Program-made: the position numbers and the translations under genes
Shown here: positions 1 to 9,877 of the stretch, piece after piece
Layout: each line of letters begins with the position of its first letter
How positions within the stretch are numbered: the stretch's first letter is position 1
NCBI RefSeq assembly: GCF_013394855.1
Contig: NZ_JABMLK010000002.1
Location: 868,001-932,000, forward strand
Source: Limnobaculum xujianqingii
Lineage (GTDB): Bacteria; Pseudomonadota; Gammaproteobacteria; Enterobacterales; Enterobacteriaceae
Direction of reading: 5' to 3'
DNA length: 64,000 bases
Notes under the pieces: generated by a model
Seen by the model: only the letters and a program-made list of their open reading frames with translations
What the model was told of the DNA's origin: nothing
Databases searched by the model: none

Positions 1-320
1 GTCATAAATAATGATGTGAATAAATTTTTTCAACCATGAATGAAAATATTTATATCAAAATTATTCGTATTGGTTATAATCAGAAGGTTTGACTACACCT
101 CTTCAAAAATCAATAAATTTGTTTTGTTTTCTATCGCCTTTGGTCGTTAAACCAATAGGTGCTCCTATTCCTGCGCCCAAAAAATGAGGCGAGAGGGTAG
201 TGAGAGGGCTAAATACAAATGGCTTAGCCTAAACAACTCATTGATTAATTTAAAGTCAGGGTAGGAAAACGTCCAAATAGTAATAACTGATGACGATATA
301 ATTAAAAGGCGGAATTAACA
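1..320. other. Upstream region with no recognised gene
   Basis: These 320 bases lie before the first complete gene. They are AT-rich at the left end, and I see no convincing coding frame, tRNA or strong hairpin. The last 20 bases contain a purine-rich stretch (AAAAGGCGGA) that serves as the ribosome-binding site of the following GTG-started transporter gene. A promoter for that gene must lie here, but no hexamer pair is clear enough to call. Confidence 0.5.
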
Positions 321-1574
321 GTGACCAACGAAGTGATTAACCTGACAGAAAGCCAAAAAGTGCCGGTTGTCGAAGAGGCAAAAAGAAGAAAATATGCCTA
401 TAAAGCGGTTATCGCTTCTACTGTCGGTTATGCGATGGATGGATTTGATTTACTCATTCTTGGTTTTATTCTCAATGCAGAAGCGCTGGGCTTAGGGTTA
501 ACTACCAGTGAGGCCGGATCGTTGGTCACCTGGACGCTAATCGGCGCGGTAATTGGTGGTCTGGTATTCGGTGTTTTGAGCGATTATTACGGTCGGGTAA
601 AGGTACTTACCTGGTCAATCGTTTTATTTGCTGGTTTCACCGGAATGTGCGCTTTGGCACAAGGATACTGGGATTTACTGATTTATCGTACCATCGCGGG
701 TATAGGCTTAGGCGGTGAGTTTGGTATCGGTATGGCGCTGGCTGCTGAAGCATGTCGACCCAATGAGCGGGCGCGTATGTCTTCATATGTAGGTATCGGA
801 TGGCAGGCAGGTGTTCTGGCGGCAGCACTGTTAACTCCGCTGTTACTACCGGTCATTGGCTGGCGCGGAATGTTTGCAATTGGAGTGATTCCGGCACTAG
901 CCTCTTTCGTTATTCGCCACTACATTGGTGAACCAGAAATCTTTGTTAAAAAGAGCAAAGAAAAACGTAAAGGAAATCCATTTAAAGCGCTGGTCTCCGA
1001 TCGCGAAACCATCAAAGCCAGCATAGGTATTTCGATTCTTACCTCAGTTCAAAACTTTGGCTACTACGGCATCATGATTTGGATGCCATCTTACCTGAGC
1101 CAGCAGTTTAACTACTCCTTAACCAAATCAGCCATGTGGACCGCCGTAACCGTAGTAGGTATGGCTTTCGGTATCTGGCTGTTTGGTCAACTGGCTGACC
1201 GTTATGGCCGACGCCCGATATTTCTTATCTATCAGGTTGGTGCAGCACTGATGGTATTAGCCTATTCACAGCTAACCGACCCGTTTAGCCTGTTGATTGG
1301 TGGCGCAGTAATGGGAATGTTCGTTAACGGCATGATGGGAGGATATGGCGCATTGATATCAGAAGTCTACCCAACTGAAGCCAGAGCAACTGCACAAAAC
1401 GTCCTGTTCAACATCGGACGCGGCATCGGCGGCCTGGGACCACTGGTAGTCGGATTGATAGTCTCCCTTTACTCCTTCCAGACAGCCATTGCACTACTGG
1501 CTTCACTATACGTACTGGACATCCTTGCCACACTATTCCTGATCCCAGAAAAAGCCGGCAAACCGTTGGAGTAA
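321..1574 (+). CDS. MFS transporter, organic/aromatic acid:H+ symporter type
   Basis: This is a 417-residue inner-membrane permease of the major facilitator superfamily with about 12 hydrophobic segments in two halves. The loop 2-3 signature is visible as GVLSDYYGR, its second-half counterpart as GQLADRYGRRP, and the first-helix motif as GYAMDGFDLLILGF, which is typical of the aromatic-acid and metabolite:H+ symporter subfamilies. These proteins take up organic acids with protons; the substrate here cannot be read from sequence. The start is a GTG with AAGGCGGA about 8 bases upstream. The gene stands alone, with no catabolic genes beside it, and converges on cnoX. The family call is sure; the substrate is unknown. 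Confidence 0.85.
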   Translation: MTNEVINLTESQKVPVVEEAKRRKYAYKAVIASTVGYAMDGFDLLILGFILNAEALGLGLTTSEAGSLVTWTLIGAVIGGLVFGVLSDYYGRVKVLTWSIVLFAGFTGMCALAQGYWDLLIYRTIAGIGLGGEFGIGMALAAEACRPNERARMSSYVGIGWQAGVLAAALLTPLLLPVIGWRGMFAIGVIPALASFVIRHYIGEPEIFVKKSKEKRKGNPFKALVSDRETIKASIGISILTSVQNFGYYGIMIWMPSYLSQQFNYSLTKSAMWTAVTVVGMAFGIWLFGQLADRYGRRPIFLIYQVGAALMVLAYSQLTDPFSLLIGGAVMGMFVNGMMGGYGALISEVYPTEARATAQNVLFNIGRGIGGLGPLVVGLIVSLYSFQTAIALLASLYVLDILATLFLIPEKAGKPLE

Positions 1575-1610
1575 TTTTGGTCACGAATTGGATCTTTGCA
1601 AAGGCCAATT

Positions 1611-1682
1611 GTCGGGAGAGGGTGCCGTGGGGGTCGACTTGGCGTAAGCCAACGAAGTGCCCGTAGGCAGCCTAGGCCCGAC
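1611..1682. repeat. Structured inverted-repeat element between convergent genes
   Basis: GTCGGG at 1611-1616 pairs with CCCGAC at 1677-1682, and the bases just inside continue as an imperfect stem (GGGTGCC against GGCAGCC). A separate perfect hairpin, TTGGC-GTAA-GCCAA, occupies 1639-1652. The element is markedly more GC-rich than its surroundings. It lies between two convergent genes, so it may be a terminator or a dispersed palindromic repeat. No second copy was noticed in this window. Confidence 0.5.
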
Positions 1683-1709
1683 ACACTCCAGACGCCAGTA
1701 CAAATGGTC

Positions 1710-1759
1710 TTCCGGCCGGGCACAAAGTCTATATAAGCACTTTACCATTACGGCCGGAA
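1710..1759. terminator. Inverted repeat TTCCGGCCG/CGGCCGGAA in convergent intergenic region
   Basis: A perfect 9-base inverted repeat, TTCCGGCCG (1710-1718) and CGGCCGGAA (1751-1759), encloses 32 bases. It lies just 3' of both the MFS gene and cnoX. There is no clean U-tract, so the termination role is inferred from position only. Confidence 0.4.
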
Positions 1760-1796
1760 TATCCTCTGAATCTAATTAAATTCAATCTAACCAACA

Positions 1797-2651
1797 TCAA
1801 TACAACAACGAATACAACCGACGCCTAAACTTCGCCGCCAGTGCATCACCGGTTCCCAGCGCCGCCAGAATATCCAACATGGTTTTCTTAGCGCTACCGT
1901 CTGCCGCATCCAGCGAATGAGTCAAATGTTTCATCAGCAGAATTAATGCTTCTTCATTACGTCCAACGGTATGCAACTGCAACGCTAATTGAACTGCCAG
2001 TTCGGCATTATCAGGCTGAGCTTCAACCTGCAGCTGTAGCTGCTGAATTTCCGGAGTATCAGCCGCTTGCTTCAACAGTTCAATTTGAGCTACCAGCCCC
2101 TGATAGCGGGTATCACGGTCCTGAAGTGGAATCGTCGCCAGCACGCTTTCTGCTTCATCGCTGCGATTCAGAGCAATCTGTGTTTCTGCCAGCATCAGAC
2201 CAATATCGCTGCGTTGATTGCTTAGCTGCCAGGCATCTTTCAGTAATGGCAGCGCATCAATGTATTTACCTTCACGCATCAGCTCATCCGCTTCAGCGGC
2301 TTTCAGCTCTTCTTCTTTAGGCAGAAAACGGTTCAACAATTCACGGATAGCTTCTTCCGGCTGCGGCCCCTGAAAACCATCGGCAGGCTGACCGTCTTTA
2401 AACAGATAGACAGTAGGAATAGCTCGAATACCAAACTGACCTGCAATCATCGGCTGAGTATCACAGTCAATTTTTGCCAGCGTAAACTTACCGGCATATT
2501 CAGCCGCTAATTTTTCCAGAACCGGGTCCAGCAGCTCACAATGTTGACTGCGGGGTGACCAGAAATAGAACAGTACCGGTATCTGCGATGACTGCTCCAG
2601 CACTTGCTGAAAATTAGACTCGTTGACGTCAATGATGGCATTAGTGGTCAT
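1797..2651 (-). CDS. cnoX: CnoX (YbbN) chaperedoxin
   Basis: The 284-residue protein has an N-terminal thioredoxin fold (residues ~1-110) followed by a TPR-like helical region, the architecture of E. coli CnoX/YbbN, which also has 284 residues. CnoX is a bleach-activated holdase that also forms mixed disulfides with clients and works with GroEL and DnaK. The active site reads SQHC (within [10 protein letters not shown]) instead of CXXC, as in the E. coli protein, so it lacks thioredoxin reductase activity. The cis-proline region is present as [10 protein letters not shown]. It lies downstream of ybbO on the same strand, 80 bases away, as in E. coli. Confidence 0.95.
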   Translation of the reverse strand: MTTNAIIDVNESNFQQVLEQSSQIPVLFYFWSPRSQHCELLDPVLEKLAAEYAGKFTLAKIDCDTQPMIAGQFGIRAIPTVYLFKDGQPADGFQGPQPEEAIRELLNRFLPKEEELKAAEADELMREGKYIDALPLLKDAWQLSNQRSDIGLMLAETQIALNRSDEAESVLATIPLQDRDTRYQGLVAQIELLKQAADTPEIQQLQLQVEAQPDNAELAVQLALQLHTVGRNEEALILLMKHLTHSLDAADGSAKKTMLDILAALGTGDALAAKFRRRLYSLLY

Positions 2652-2731
2652 AATAGATTCTCTTTAATCGCTTCTTCTGTGAGAGTTATTAAGCAAATAT
2701 ATATGGGCATTATTACTAGCTTCAAGCGTTG

Positions 2732-3508
2732 CTAACCTTTATTTGCCAAAATCTTATCCATTAAGCGATCGGGCAACAGGCGTTTGCAAATTGCCATAAC
2801 TTTTGTCACCAAAGTAACCCGATAGCGAATTTTTGCACGTGGGCTTTCCAACGCATGACGAACGATGGGAATCAGCGCCTCCGGAGGCAGCGTAAAACGT
2901 TTAGCCACCGGTGGATTTTTTACCGGACTATCGCTTCGGGTTTGGTTAACGTTATCGCTAAAAGCGGTGCTAATAGGACCAGGTTCAATCAGACTAACCT
3001 GAATACCACTGCCGTATAGCTCAAGCCGCAGCGCATCGGACCAGGCTTCCAGCGCATATTTACTGGCAGCATATAGCCCACGTCCCGGAGTGGAGATAAC
3101 TCCCATTACTGAACTGGTTTGAATAATGCGACCTTCACCCTGTTTCAACATCGATGGCAGAAGCAATTGGGTCAGCTCATGGGCACCAAATAAATTGGTG
3201 GAAAATTGCTGCTCAAACTGACGGCGTGAAATGGTATTCAGCCGCCCATAGACACCATATCCACCATTATTGAACAGTGCATAAAGTTTACCCTCAGTCA
3301 TGGCCAATACTTCGGCGGCAGCTTGCTGAATACTTTCACTGTCATCTAAATCCAGCCTGACCACTTCAAATCCTTTTTGCCGAAGCATGTCTATATCTTC
3401 TGGTTTCCGGCAGGTAGCAATCACCCGATAGCCACGCTGTTTGAGAGCGGTTGCCGTCACTAAACCAATGCCGCTGGAACAGCCGGTAATTAAAATCGCC
3501 TTTTGCAT
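2732..3508 (-). CDS. ybbO: YbbO, short-chain dehydrogenase/reductase
   Basis: This is a 258-residue classical SDR. The Rossmann glycine motif TGCSSGIG is near residue 10, NNGG (usually NNAG) near 85, and the catalytic YAASK near 150. E. coli YbbO is an NADP-dependent aldehyde reductase acting on long-chain and other aldehydes. I chose the ATG at 3508 because GGAGA lies about 10 bases upstream. The frame stays open for 20 more codons into tesA, but those residues precede the normal fold. It ends 80 bases before cnoX and follows tesA, an order shared with E. coli. Confidence 0.92.
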   Translation of the reverse strand: MQKAILITGCSSGIGLVTATALKQRGYRVIATCRKPEDIDMLRQKGFEVVRLDLDDSESIQQAAAEVLAMTEGKLYALFNNGGYGVYGRLNTISRRQFEQQFSTNLFGAHELTQLLLPSMLKQGEGRIIQTSSVMGVISTPGRGLYAASKYALEAWSDALRLELYGSGIQVSLIEPGPISTAFSDNVNQTRSDSPVKNPPVAKRFTLPPEALIPIVRHALESPRAKIRYRVTLVTKVMAICKRLLPDRLMDKILANKG

Positions 3509-3533
3509 AACTTTACATTCTCCGTAATCGGGC

Positions 3534-4187
3534 TTATTTCGCCTGTTTTTCAGCAGCAAGACCAACATAGGGAGCCAGGGTTTGCTCCATTAAATCGGTA
3601 ATTTCCGGCTGTGCTTCGGCAGTAGGGTGCAGGCCGTCAGGCTGCATCAATTCAGGCTTAATGGCGATTTTTTCCATGAAGAAAGGAAGTAACGGAATTT
3701 GATGTTGTTGTGCTAATTTAGGGTAAATTGCTGTAAAGGCATCGGTATATCGACGGCCATAGTTTGGGCTGATACGTATTTGCATTAACAGCGGCTGTGC
3801 ATTAGCTTGTTTCACTAATGTAATAATATGTGTTAAATCCCGTTCAATATCGGCCGTCGGAAAACCTCGTAAACCATCATTTGCGCCCAGTTCAATCAGA
3901 ACCCAGCGCGGTTGGTGCGTTTTCAGTAATTCCGGTAAGCGGGATAGCCCTTGCGCAGCGGTATCACCACTGATGCTGGCATTGATCACCGCGGGAGCTT
4001 TTGGATTCAATTTCCAGCGTTCATCCAACTGTGTGGCCCAGGCCTGTTGGATAGGAAGCTGATAACCGGCGCTTAAACTGTCGCCCAGAATAAGTAGCGT
4101 ATCCGCAGCTGCGATACGTATTGATGACAATCCCAGTAATAAAAGGATCGGGATATGCCTGAGAATAATGTTCTTGAAGTTCATCAT
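3534..4187 (-). CDS. tesA: TesA, periplasmic acyl-CoA thioesterase I / lysophospholipase L1
   Basis: This is a 217-residue SGNH/GDSL hydrolase with a signal peptide of about 28 residues ending AAA before DTLLILGDSLSAG. The catalytic blocks are GDSLS (nucleophile Ser), the glycine in ASISGDT, GAND, and the C-terminal DGLHP carrying Asp and His. The family cleaves acyl-CoA thioesters and lysophospholipids in the periplasm. The first 33 bases of the gene overlap, head to head, the 5' end of ybbA on the other strand. From memory of the two E. coli N-termini, the same overlap exists there. Confidence 0.95.
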   Translation of the reverse strand: MMNFKNIILRHIPILLLLGLSSIRIAAADTLLILGDSLSAGYQLPIQQAWATQLDERWKLNPKAPAVINASISGDTAAQGLSRLPELLKTHQPRWVLIELGANDGLRGFPTADIERDLTHIITLVKQANAQPLLMQIRISPNYGRRYTDAFTAIYPKLAQQHQIPLLPFFMEKIAIKPELMQPDGLHPTAEAQPEITDLMEQTLAPYVGLAAEKQAK

Positions 4188-4841
4188 TTAAATAAATTTG
4201 TTGGTGAAGGAGAGCATAAGCTCAACATCCTTACCGGAGTTGAGTTAGTTGTCAAATCTGCTGAAACAATAGCACTAATTGGTGAGTCAGGTTCAGGTAA
4301 ATCGACATTGCTGGGTATTCTTGCTGGCCTGGATGATGGCAGCGATGGGGATATCAAGCTATTAGGTCAGTCACTGCCAGGGCTGGATGAAGAGGCCAGA
4401 GCCGCATTGCGCGCTCAAAATGTGGGGTTTGTGTTTCAATCATTTATGTTGGTACCAACCCTGACCGCGTTAGAGAATGTTCAATTACCTGCATTGTTGC
4501 GCGGGGATAATGAACGCAGCAGTAAAGAGCAGGCGACTCAACTGCTGGAACAGCTTGGATTAGGTCAGCGTATTGGACATTTACCCGCGCAACTTTCCGG
4601 TGGTGAACAGCAACGGGTGGCCATTGCTCGCGCTTTTATTGGTCGTCCTAAAATTCTGTTTGCTGATGAACCTACGGGAAACCTTGACCGTCAGACAGGA
4701 ATAAAAATTGCCGACCTGTTGTTCTCTCTGAATCGTGATTATGCCACTACGCTGGTATTGGTTACTCATGATGAAACGCTGGCAGCACGCTGCCAACGCA
4801 GACTGCGCTTACGCGACGGTAAGCTGTGGGAGGAGTCATGA
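4155..4841 (+). CDS. ybbA: YbbA, ABC transporter ATP-binding protein (LolD/MacB-like)
   Basis: This is a 228-residue ABC ATPase with Walker [10 protein letters not shown] near residue 40, signature LSGGEQQR near 143, Walker [13 protein letters not shown] and the switch histidine in VLVTHD. It belongs to the LolD/MacB/FtsE-type subfamily that powers mechanotransmission rather than solute import. It partners with YbbP, whose ATG overlaps the ybbA stop (ATGA), indicating translational coupling. The start overlaps tesA on the opposite strand, so the two divergent promoters must lie inside each other's coding sequence. Confidence 0.95.
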   Translation: MPENNVLEVHHLNKFVGEGEHKLNILTGVELVVKSAETIALIGESGSGKSTLLGILAGLDDGSDGDIKLLGQSLPGLDEEARAALRAQNVGFVFQSFMLVPTLTALENVQLPALLRGDNERSSKEQATQLLEQLGLGQRIGHLPAQLSGGEQQRVAIARAFIGRPKILFADEPTGNLDRQTGIKIADLLFSLNRDYATTLVLVTHDETLAARCQRRLRLRDGKLWEES

Positions 4842-7273
4842 TTTGGCGCTGGTTTTGGCGGGAGTGGCGTTCCCCCTCGCTGTTGATCGTCTGGTTCTCT
4901 CTGACTTTGGCAGTAGCCTGTGTACTGGCTCTGGGCAGTATCAGCGATCGAGTGGAAAAGGGGCTAAGCCAGCAGAGTCGTGACTTTATCGCAGCCGATC
5001 GCGTTTTAACCGCCAGCCGTCCAGTATCGGTTGAGTGGCTGCAGCAGGCAGAAAAAAATAAGTTGACGGTAAGTCGCCAACTGTCATTTATGACTATGGC
5101 TTATGCCAACGATGTGCCTTTGCTGTCATCGGTTAAGGCCGTCGATCTGAATTATCCGCTGTACGGTAAATTAGAAACAGCACCCGATAATCTGCGTCCG
5201 GAAGTGGGTAGTGTTTTAGTGGCACCGCGTTTGTTGGCACTGCTAAATGCACATCCGGGAGAAATGCTGGAAGTGGGTGATGCGACTTTTCGTATTGCGG
5301 GGGAAATTCGTCAGGAACCGGACTCAGGATTTAATCCTTTCCAGACGGCACCGCGTATTTTAATGAATTATGCGGATATTGAGAAAACCGGAGCAGTTCA
5401 GCCGGGCAGCCGGTTAACTTATCGTTATCTGTTCGCGGGTGCAGAGCAGGATCTTAACCGTTTTGGTGATTTTATAGCTCCTCAGCTTCGTCCGGATCAG
5501 CGCTGGTTTGGTATGGAACAGTCCGGAACTGCAGTTGGTAAGTCGCTGCAGCGGGCTCAAAACTTCCTGTTACTGTCGGCTATTTTAACCTTGTTATTGT
5601 CCGTTGCCGCGGTAGCCGTCTCAATGAGCCATTACTGTCGTAGCCGTTATAACCTGATTGCCGTGTTGAAAACTCTGGGTGCCGGACGACAGTCGCTGCG
5701 CAAATTGGTGATCGGGCAATGGTTATCGGTACTGCTTTTGGCTGCCGTAGTGGGTTGCTCTATTGGTCTGTTGTTTGAAAGAGGCTTAATGGTGCTGTTG
5801 GCACCGGTTCTGCCAAAAGCATTGCCTGCGGCAGGTTTATGGCCATGGTTATGGAGCCTGGGAACATTACTGTTTATTTCAGTGATTGTTGGGTTACGTC
5901 CTTATAAGCAGTTATTAGCAACCCGGCCTTTACGAGTACTGCGTGAAGATGTGGTTAGCAATGTCTGGCCACTGAGGTTCTATTTACCGATTATTAGCGT
6001 GGTAGTGGTGTTATTGCTGGCTGCGCTGGTTGGGTTTAACCCTATGTGGTGGGGGGCGCTGTTTGGTATTCTGGTGCTATCTTTGCTGCTGGGAGCCCTT
6101 GGTTGGTGCAGCTTGTTACTGTTACGGCGCATTACGCTCAAGAGTCTGGCATTGCGTTTAGCGGTTAATCGTTTATTACGCCAACCCTGGATAACAACCA
6201 GTCAGCTTTCTGCTTTTTCATTCTCGTTTATGCTATTGGCTTTGCTGTTTATGTTACGGGGCGAACTATTGGAGCGTTGGCAGCAGCAGATCCCACCGGG
6301 TAGCCCAAATTACTTCGTAATGAATATGACTAAGCAGCAATTGCCTGAGCTGGAACAGTTCTTTACCAGCCATCAAATTGCGCCGGGCGAGTTTTATCCG
6401 ATTGTACGGGTGCGGTTAACCCAAATAAATCAGCAGGAAGCGACTAAACTGGTGAAAGAGGACGATCCGGGAGGTGAGGCGGTCAATCGTGAACTGAACC
6501 TGACCTGGCTGTCTATTAATAAGCCATCACCAAACGAGATTACTAAAGGAACCTGGCCGCCGAAATCGGGTGAAGTGTCCATTGATGACGGTCTGGCGGA
6601 ACGTTTGAATCTGAATATTGGTGATAAGCTGACTTTTAGTGGTGATACCCAAACCTTTGAAGCTACGATCTCCAGCCTGCGGCGGGTTGACTGGGAGAGT
6701 CTGAAGCCTAACTTCTATTTTATCTTCCCGGAAGGCTCACTGGATAGTTTACCGCAAACCTATTTAACCAGCTTCCGCTATCAGCAAGAGGGACCGGCAC
6801 TGGTTCAACTAAACCGCCAGTTCCCAACTTTGAGCCTGATGGATATTGGCAGCATTCTTAAACAGATTTCTACCGTATTCCAGCAGGTAGCTCAGGCACT
6901 GGAAGCAATGGTGGTGTTGGTAGTGGTTTGTGGTGTGTTACTGCTGTTAGCTCAGGTACAGGTAGGAATGCGTCAACGGCGACAGGAACTGGTGGTCTAC
7001 CGTACTCTGGGAGCTGGCAAACGCCTGCTGCGACGTACGCTGTGGAGTGAATTTGCTTTACTGGGATTAGCTGCGGGTATTACGGCTGCTATCGGCGCTG
7101 AAGTCTCTCTGTGGTGGTTACAGTATAAGGTGTTTGATTTTCCATGGCAGCCAAACTACCTGATGTGGATTGTACTTCCGCCTCTGTGCGCAGCATTGTT
7201 ATCGTTATGCGGTGGATGGTTAGGGATAAGTTTGCTGAAAGGAAAGGCGCTGTATCGACGCTACCAGGAGTAG
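4838..7273 (+). CDS. ybbP: YbbP, FtsX/LolC-type ABC permease
   Basis: This is an 811-residue inner-membrane protein: one N-terminal transmembrane helix, a periplasmic domain, then two groups of hydrophobic helices (residues ~240-470 and ~690-805) flanking a second periplasmic domain. This tandem FtsX architecture matches E. coli YbbP (about 804 residues). YbbAP is thought to act on envelope lipids or acyl compounds together with neighbouring tesA; that role is inference. The start is the ATG sharing bases with the ybbA stop, preceded by GGGAGGAG. In E. coli rhsD and the allantoin genes follow; here purK follows directly. Confidence 0.93.
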   Translation: MIWRWFWREWRSPSLLIVWFSLTLAVACVLALGSISDRVEKGLSQQSRDFIAADRVLTASRPVSVEWLQQAEKNKLTVSRQLSFMTMAYANDVPLLSSVKAVDLNYPLYGKLETAPDNLRPEVGSVLVAPRLLALLNAHPGEMLEVGDATFRIAGEIRQEPDSGFNPFQTAPRILMNYADIEKTGAVQPGSRLTYRYLFAGAEQDLNRFGDFIAPQLRPDQRWFGMEQSGTAVGKSLQRAQNFLLLSAILTLLLSVAAVAVSMSHYCRSRYNLIAVLKTLGAGRQSLRKLVIGQWLSVLLLAAVVGCSIGLLFERGLMVLLAPVLPKALPAAGLWPWLWSLGTLLFISVIVGLRPYKQLLATRPLRVLREDVVSNVWPLRFYLPIISVVVVLLLAALVGFNPMWWGALFGILVLSLLLGALGWCSLLLLRRITLKSLALRLAVNRLLRQPWITTSQLSAFSFSFMLLALLFMLRGELLERWQQQIPPGSPNYFVMNMTKQQLPELEQFFTSHQIAPGEFYPIVRVRLTQINQQEATKLVKEDDPGGEAVNRELNLTWLSINKPSPNEITKGTWPPKSGEVSIDDGLAERLNLNIGDKLTFSGDTQTFEATISSLRRVDWESLKPNFYFIFPEGSLDSLPQTYLTSFRYQQEGPALVQLNRQFPTLSLMDIGSILKQISTVFQQVAQALEAMVVLVVVCGVLLLLAQVQVGMRQRRQELVVYRTLGAGKRLLRRTLWSEFALLGLAAGITAAIGAEVSLWWLQYKVFDFPWQPNYLMWIVLPPLCAALLSLCGGWLGISLLKGKALYRRYQE

Positions 7274-7286
7274 CAATTTCTGATAG

Positions 7287-7327
7287 TTAAGAGGGTTTCG
7301 TTCTGGTGTGAACGAAGCCCTCTGTTA
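7287..7327. terminator. Bidirectional terminator between ybbP and purK
   Basis: GAGGGTTTCGTTC (7291-7303) pairs with GAACGAAGCCCTC (7310-7322) with a single G-U wobble and a 6-base loop. The stem is flanked by TTAA sequences that extend it. It lies between two convergent genes and can stop transcription from both sides. Confidence 0.75.
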
Positions 7328-7338
7328 AGCGATTCTGG

Positions 7339-8406
7339 TTAACTTAATTTATCTAAAGCCCAGTCAATGCCGGACCAGTAAACTTCGTCCATCATCGGTT
7401 TTAACTGCAATAATGATTGTTTTAATACCTTAGTGTCAGGATGATTCAGGTTTAAATGTCCAACCTTTCTACCTTCCCTAACTTCTTTGTCGTACCAGTG
7501 CAGATGAACCAACGGCAGCGATAGCCACTGTGGATTGACGCCGGTACCGATCAAATTGACCATTATCGATGGTGTCGCTACATCTGGTTGCGGCATTGGC
7601 AGGTCCAGAATTGCGCGTAAATGAAGCTCAAACTGGCTAATGGAGGCACCATTTTGTGTCCAGTGTCCACTGTTATGCACTCGGGGAGCCAGCTCATTAA
7701 TCAGCAGATTATCACCAACAATAAAGCACTCCATTGCCATCACACCAACGTATTTTAGCTCATTGAGGATAGCGCTAAGCATCTCTTCAGCCTGCTGCTG
7801 TAAGTGAACATTGGGTTCTGGTAACGCAATGCTGGTACGCAAAATACCTTCTTCATGCAGGTTGTGAGTCAATGGATAGAAAACGCATTTCCCCTGATGG
7901 TTACGGGCACCAACCAGAGAAACTTCTCCGCTAAAGTAGATGCCTTGTTCAACAATGCACTCGCCATAAACTTCATCAGGTAGATGTTGTTCGTCACCGG
8001 GTTTTACCCGCCATTGGCCACGACCGTCATAACCACCAACCCGGCGTTTAACGATGGCCAGTGACCCAAGGCGGTTGAGAACCGCAGGCCATTCGGTTGC
8101 CGCGTTTAGCGGCTGCCAGGGAGCCGTTGCCAGATTAAGCCTATCCAGTAATTGCTTTTGCGTCAGGCGATCAGCCAGCAGAGGAAAGATATCCCGATTA
8201 ACAAAACCACGGTGGTTTGCCAGTACCTGAGTTAATGGTGTATCTGGCCAGCGTTCGATTTCAGCAGTAATCACTGCATGCTGGTAAGGAACGGCTTCGG
8301 GTTCTGCATCCAGTCCTACGGGATAAACGGCAATTCCCAAAGGTTCTCCCGCCTGACGTAACATTCGGCCTAACTGACCATTACCTAATACGCAAACGGG
8401 TTTCAT
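7339..8406 (-). CDS. purK: PurK, N5-carboxyaminoimidazole ribonucleotide synthase
   Basis: This 355-residue ATP-grasp enzyme has the same length as E. coli PurK. It converts AIR, bicarbonate and ATP to N5-CAIR in purine synthesis. Visible landmarks are the N-terminal [13 protein letters not shown], the ATP-grasp segment [15 protein letters not shown] and the metal/ATP region [13 protein letters not shown]. It overlaps purE by four bases (ATGA), so the two are translationally coupled, and it is governed by the PurR box upstream of purE. Confidence 0.97.
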   Translation of the reverse strand: MKPVCVLGNGQLGRMLRQAGEPLGIAVYPVGLDAEPEAVPYQHAVITAEIERWPDTPLTQVLANHRGFVNRDIFPLLADRLTQKQLLDRLNLATAPWQPLNAATEWPAVLNRLGSLAIVKRRVGGYDGRGQWRVKPGDEQHLPDEVYGECIVEQGIYFSGEVSLVGARNHQGKCVFYPLTHNLHEEGILRTSIALPEPNVHLQQQAEEMLSAILNELKYVGVMAMECFIVGDNLLINELAPRVHNSGHWTQNGASISQFELHLRAILDLPMPQPDVATPSIMVNLIGTGVNPQWLSLPLVHLHWYDKEVREGRKVGHLNLNHPDTKVLKQSLLQLKPMMDEVYWSGIDWALDKLS

Positions 8407-8912
8407 GCCGGTTCCCTCGGATCGGGATTATCCAGTACTTCATCGGTTTGTTTACGTCGCCATTCTGCCAGACGAGTAGCAATGGGCTCATCATGTAGTG
8501 CCAGTATCTGAGCGGCCAGCAGGGCGGCATTGGCTGCACCAGCTTTACCAATCGCCAGCGTACCAACCGGAATGCCACGTGGCATCTGAACGATGGAGTA
8601 CAGGCTATCTATACCGCTTAAGGCCGCACTTTGCACCGGAACACCAAGTACGGGCACCAAAGTTTTAGCCGCCAGCATTCCCGGTAAATGAGCTGCACCG
8701 CCAGCACCTGCGATGATTACATCAAACCCATTGTTTTGCGCTTGCTCAGCAAAACTGAATAGCTTATCAGGGGTACGGTGTGCAGAAACAACTTCGGTAT
8801 GAAAAGGGATATTTAAAGCGGTCAGAATATCGGCGGCAAATTGCATGGTAGCCCAGTCACTTTTGGACCCCATAACAATAACAATTTTGGCCTTGGCAGC
8901 GTTGGCTGGCAT
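8403..8912 (-). CDS. purE: PurE, N5-CAIR mutase
   Basis: This 169-residue class I PurE interconverts N5-CAIR and CAIR. The nucleotide-binding motif MGSKSDW is at residues ~14-20, and the catalytic-loop glycine stretch [11 protein letters not shown] is near 73. It heads the purEK operon; a match to the PurR operator sits about 147 bases upstream of the ATG, implying purine repression. lpxH follows the promoter region on the same strand but is oriented to transcribe toward it from upstream. Confidence 0.97.
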   Translation of the reverse strand: MPANAAKAKIVIVMGSKSDWATMQFAADILTALNIPFHTEVVSAHRTPDKLFSFAEQAQNNGFDVIIAGAGGAAHLPGMLAAKTLVPVLGVPVQSAALSGIDSLYSIVQMPRGIPVGTLAIGKAGAANAALLAAQILALHDEPIATRLAEWRRKQTDEVLDNPDPREPA

Positions 8913-9058
8913 AGGTGTGATGCTCCTGTGTTAGTGCAGGCAGTAATTGAAATCTTAGGATAAAACATAACGCGACGACATACGGTTATCAACCAACGAG
9001 CGACAATATGTTGATACTCTCGGTATGAGGGCGTAGAGGATACCACGGCTTGCGGGTA

Positions 9059-9074
9059 AGGAAAACGTTTGCGT
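9059..9074 (-). promoter_or_regulatory. PurR operator upstream of purEK
   Basis: On the minus strand the 16 bases read ACGCAAACGTTTTCCT, which fits the PurR consensus ANGCAANCGNTTNCNT at every fixed position. In E. coli the purEK promoter is controlled by a similar PurR box, so purine-dependent repression is a safe inference. An AT-rich segment just upstream (TTATAAC on the minus strand) is a possible promoter element. Confidence 0.88.
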
Positions 9075-9142
9075 GGTGTAATTTGTTATAATTATTGTGG
9101 AAAAATCAGCAACAAGATGACGGGAGTGTCGGTTTCAAAAAA

Positions 9143-9868
9143 TCAGAGGGGGAAGCTTGCCAACTCAATCTGGTCGTCAGGATTGACGCGTAATACTGAA
9201 CCACTTTCATGCCAGGCTCCCAGAACTGCACGTTGAGATAATCGCCCGCCAATGGTCATATCATGAATAGCAGGTCGGTGGGTATGACCATGTATCATAT
9301 GTATCACCTGATGATCTTTGAGTGCTTTAATGACCGCCAGTGGGTTGACGTCCATCATCAGTGAAGATTTGGTGCGGTTACTTCTTTTACTTTGACGACG
9401 CAGCTTTCCCGCAATTTTTTGACGTAAAAACAGCGGCATAGACAGGAAAATTCTCTGAATAATTGGATTGCGAATATAACGGCGAAAACGCAGATAGCCG
9501 GGGTCGTCTATACACAGGGTATCACCATGCAGAATCAGTACTTTCTGACCATAAACGTCGATGACGCACTCTTCCGGCAATAACACCATTTTGCTACGTT
9601 TGGCGAAATCTTTACCGATAAGAAAATCACGGTTGCCATGAATAAAATAGCACGGGACTCCTTTATCGTGCAGTTCGGCCAGCGCCTGAGCTACAATATC
9701 GTGGAGTTCATTAGGGTCATCATCGCCGATCCAAAACTCAAACAGGTCGCCCAGAATATAAAGCGCATCTGCATGAACAGCCTCTCTTTGCAGAAAGGCG
9801 AGAAAACCGGCAGTGATTGCCGGCTCATTGTCACTGAGGTGAAGATCGGCGATAAATAGTGTGGTCAT
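9143..9868 (-). CDS. lpxH: LpxH, UDP-2,3-diacylglucosamine pyrophosphatase
   Basis: This is a 241-residue calcineurin-like phosphoesterase of lipid A synthesis that hydrolyses UDP-2,3-diacylglucosamine to lipid X and UMP at the cytoplasmic face of the inner membrane. All metal ligands known for LpxH are in place: Asp8 and His10 (ADLH), Asp41 (GDLF), Asn79 (GNRD), His114 (LHGD), His195 and His197 (GHTH). It starts nine bases after ppiB ends, so the two are probably co-transcribed, as in E. coli. Confidence 0.97.
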   Translation of the reverse strand: MTTLFIADLHLSDNEPAITAGFLAFLQREAVHADALYILGDLFEFWIGDDDPNELHDIVAQALAELHDKGVPCYFIHGNRDFLIGKDFAKRSKMVLLPEECVIDVYGQKVLILHGDTLCIDDPGYLRFRRYIRNPIIQRIFLSMPLFLRQKIAGKLRRQSKRSNRTKSSLMMDVNPLAVIKALKDHQVIHMIHGHTHRPAIHDMTIGGRLSQRAVLGAWHESGSVLRVNPDDQIELASFPL

Positions 9869-9877
9869 CGATGGCTA

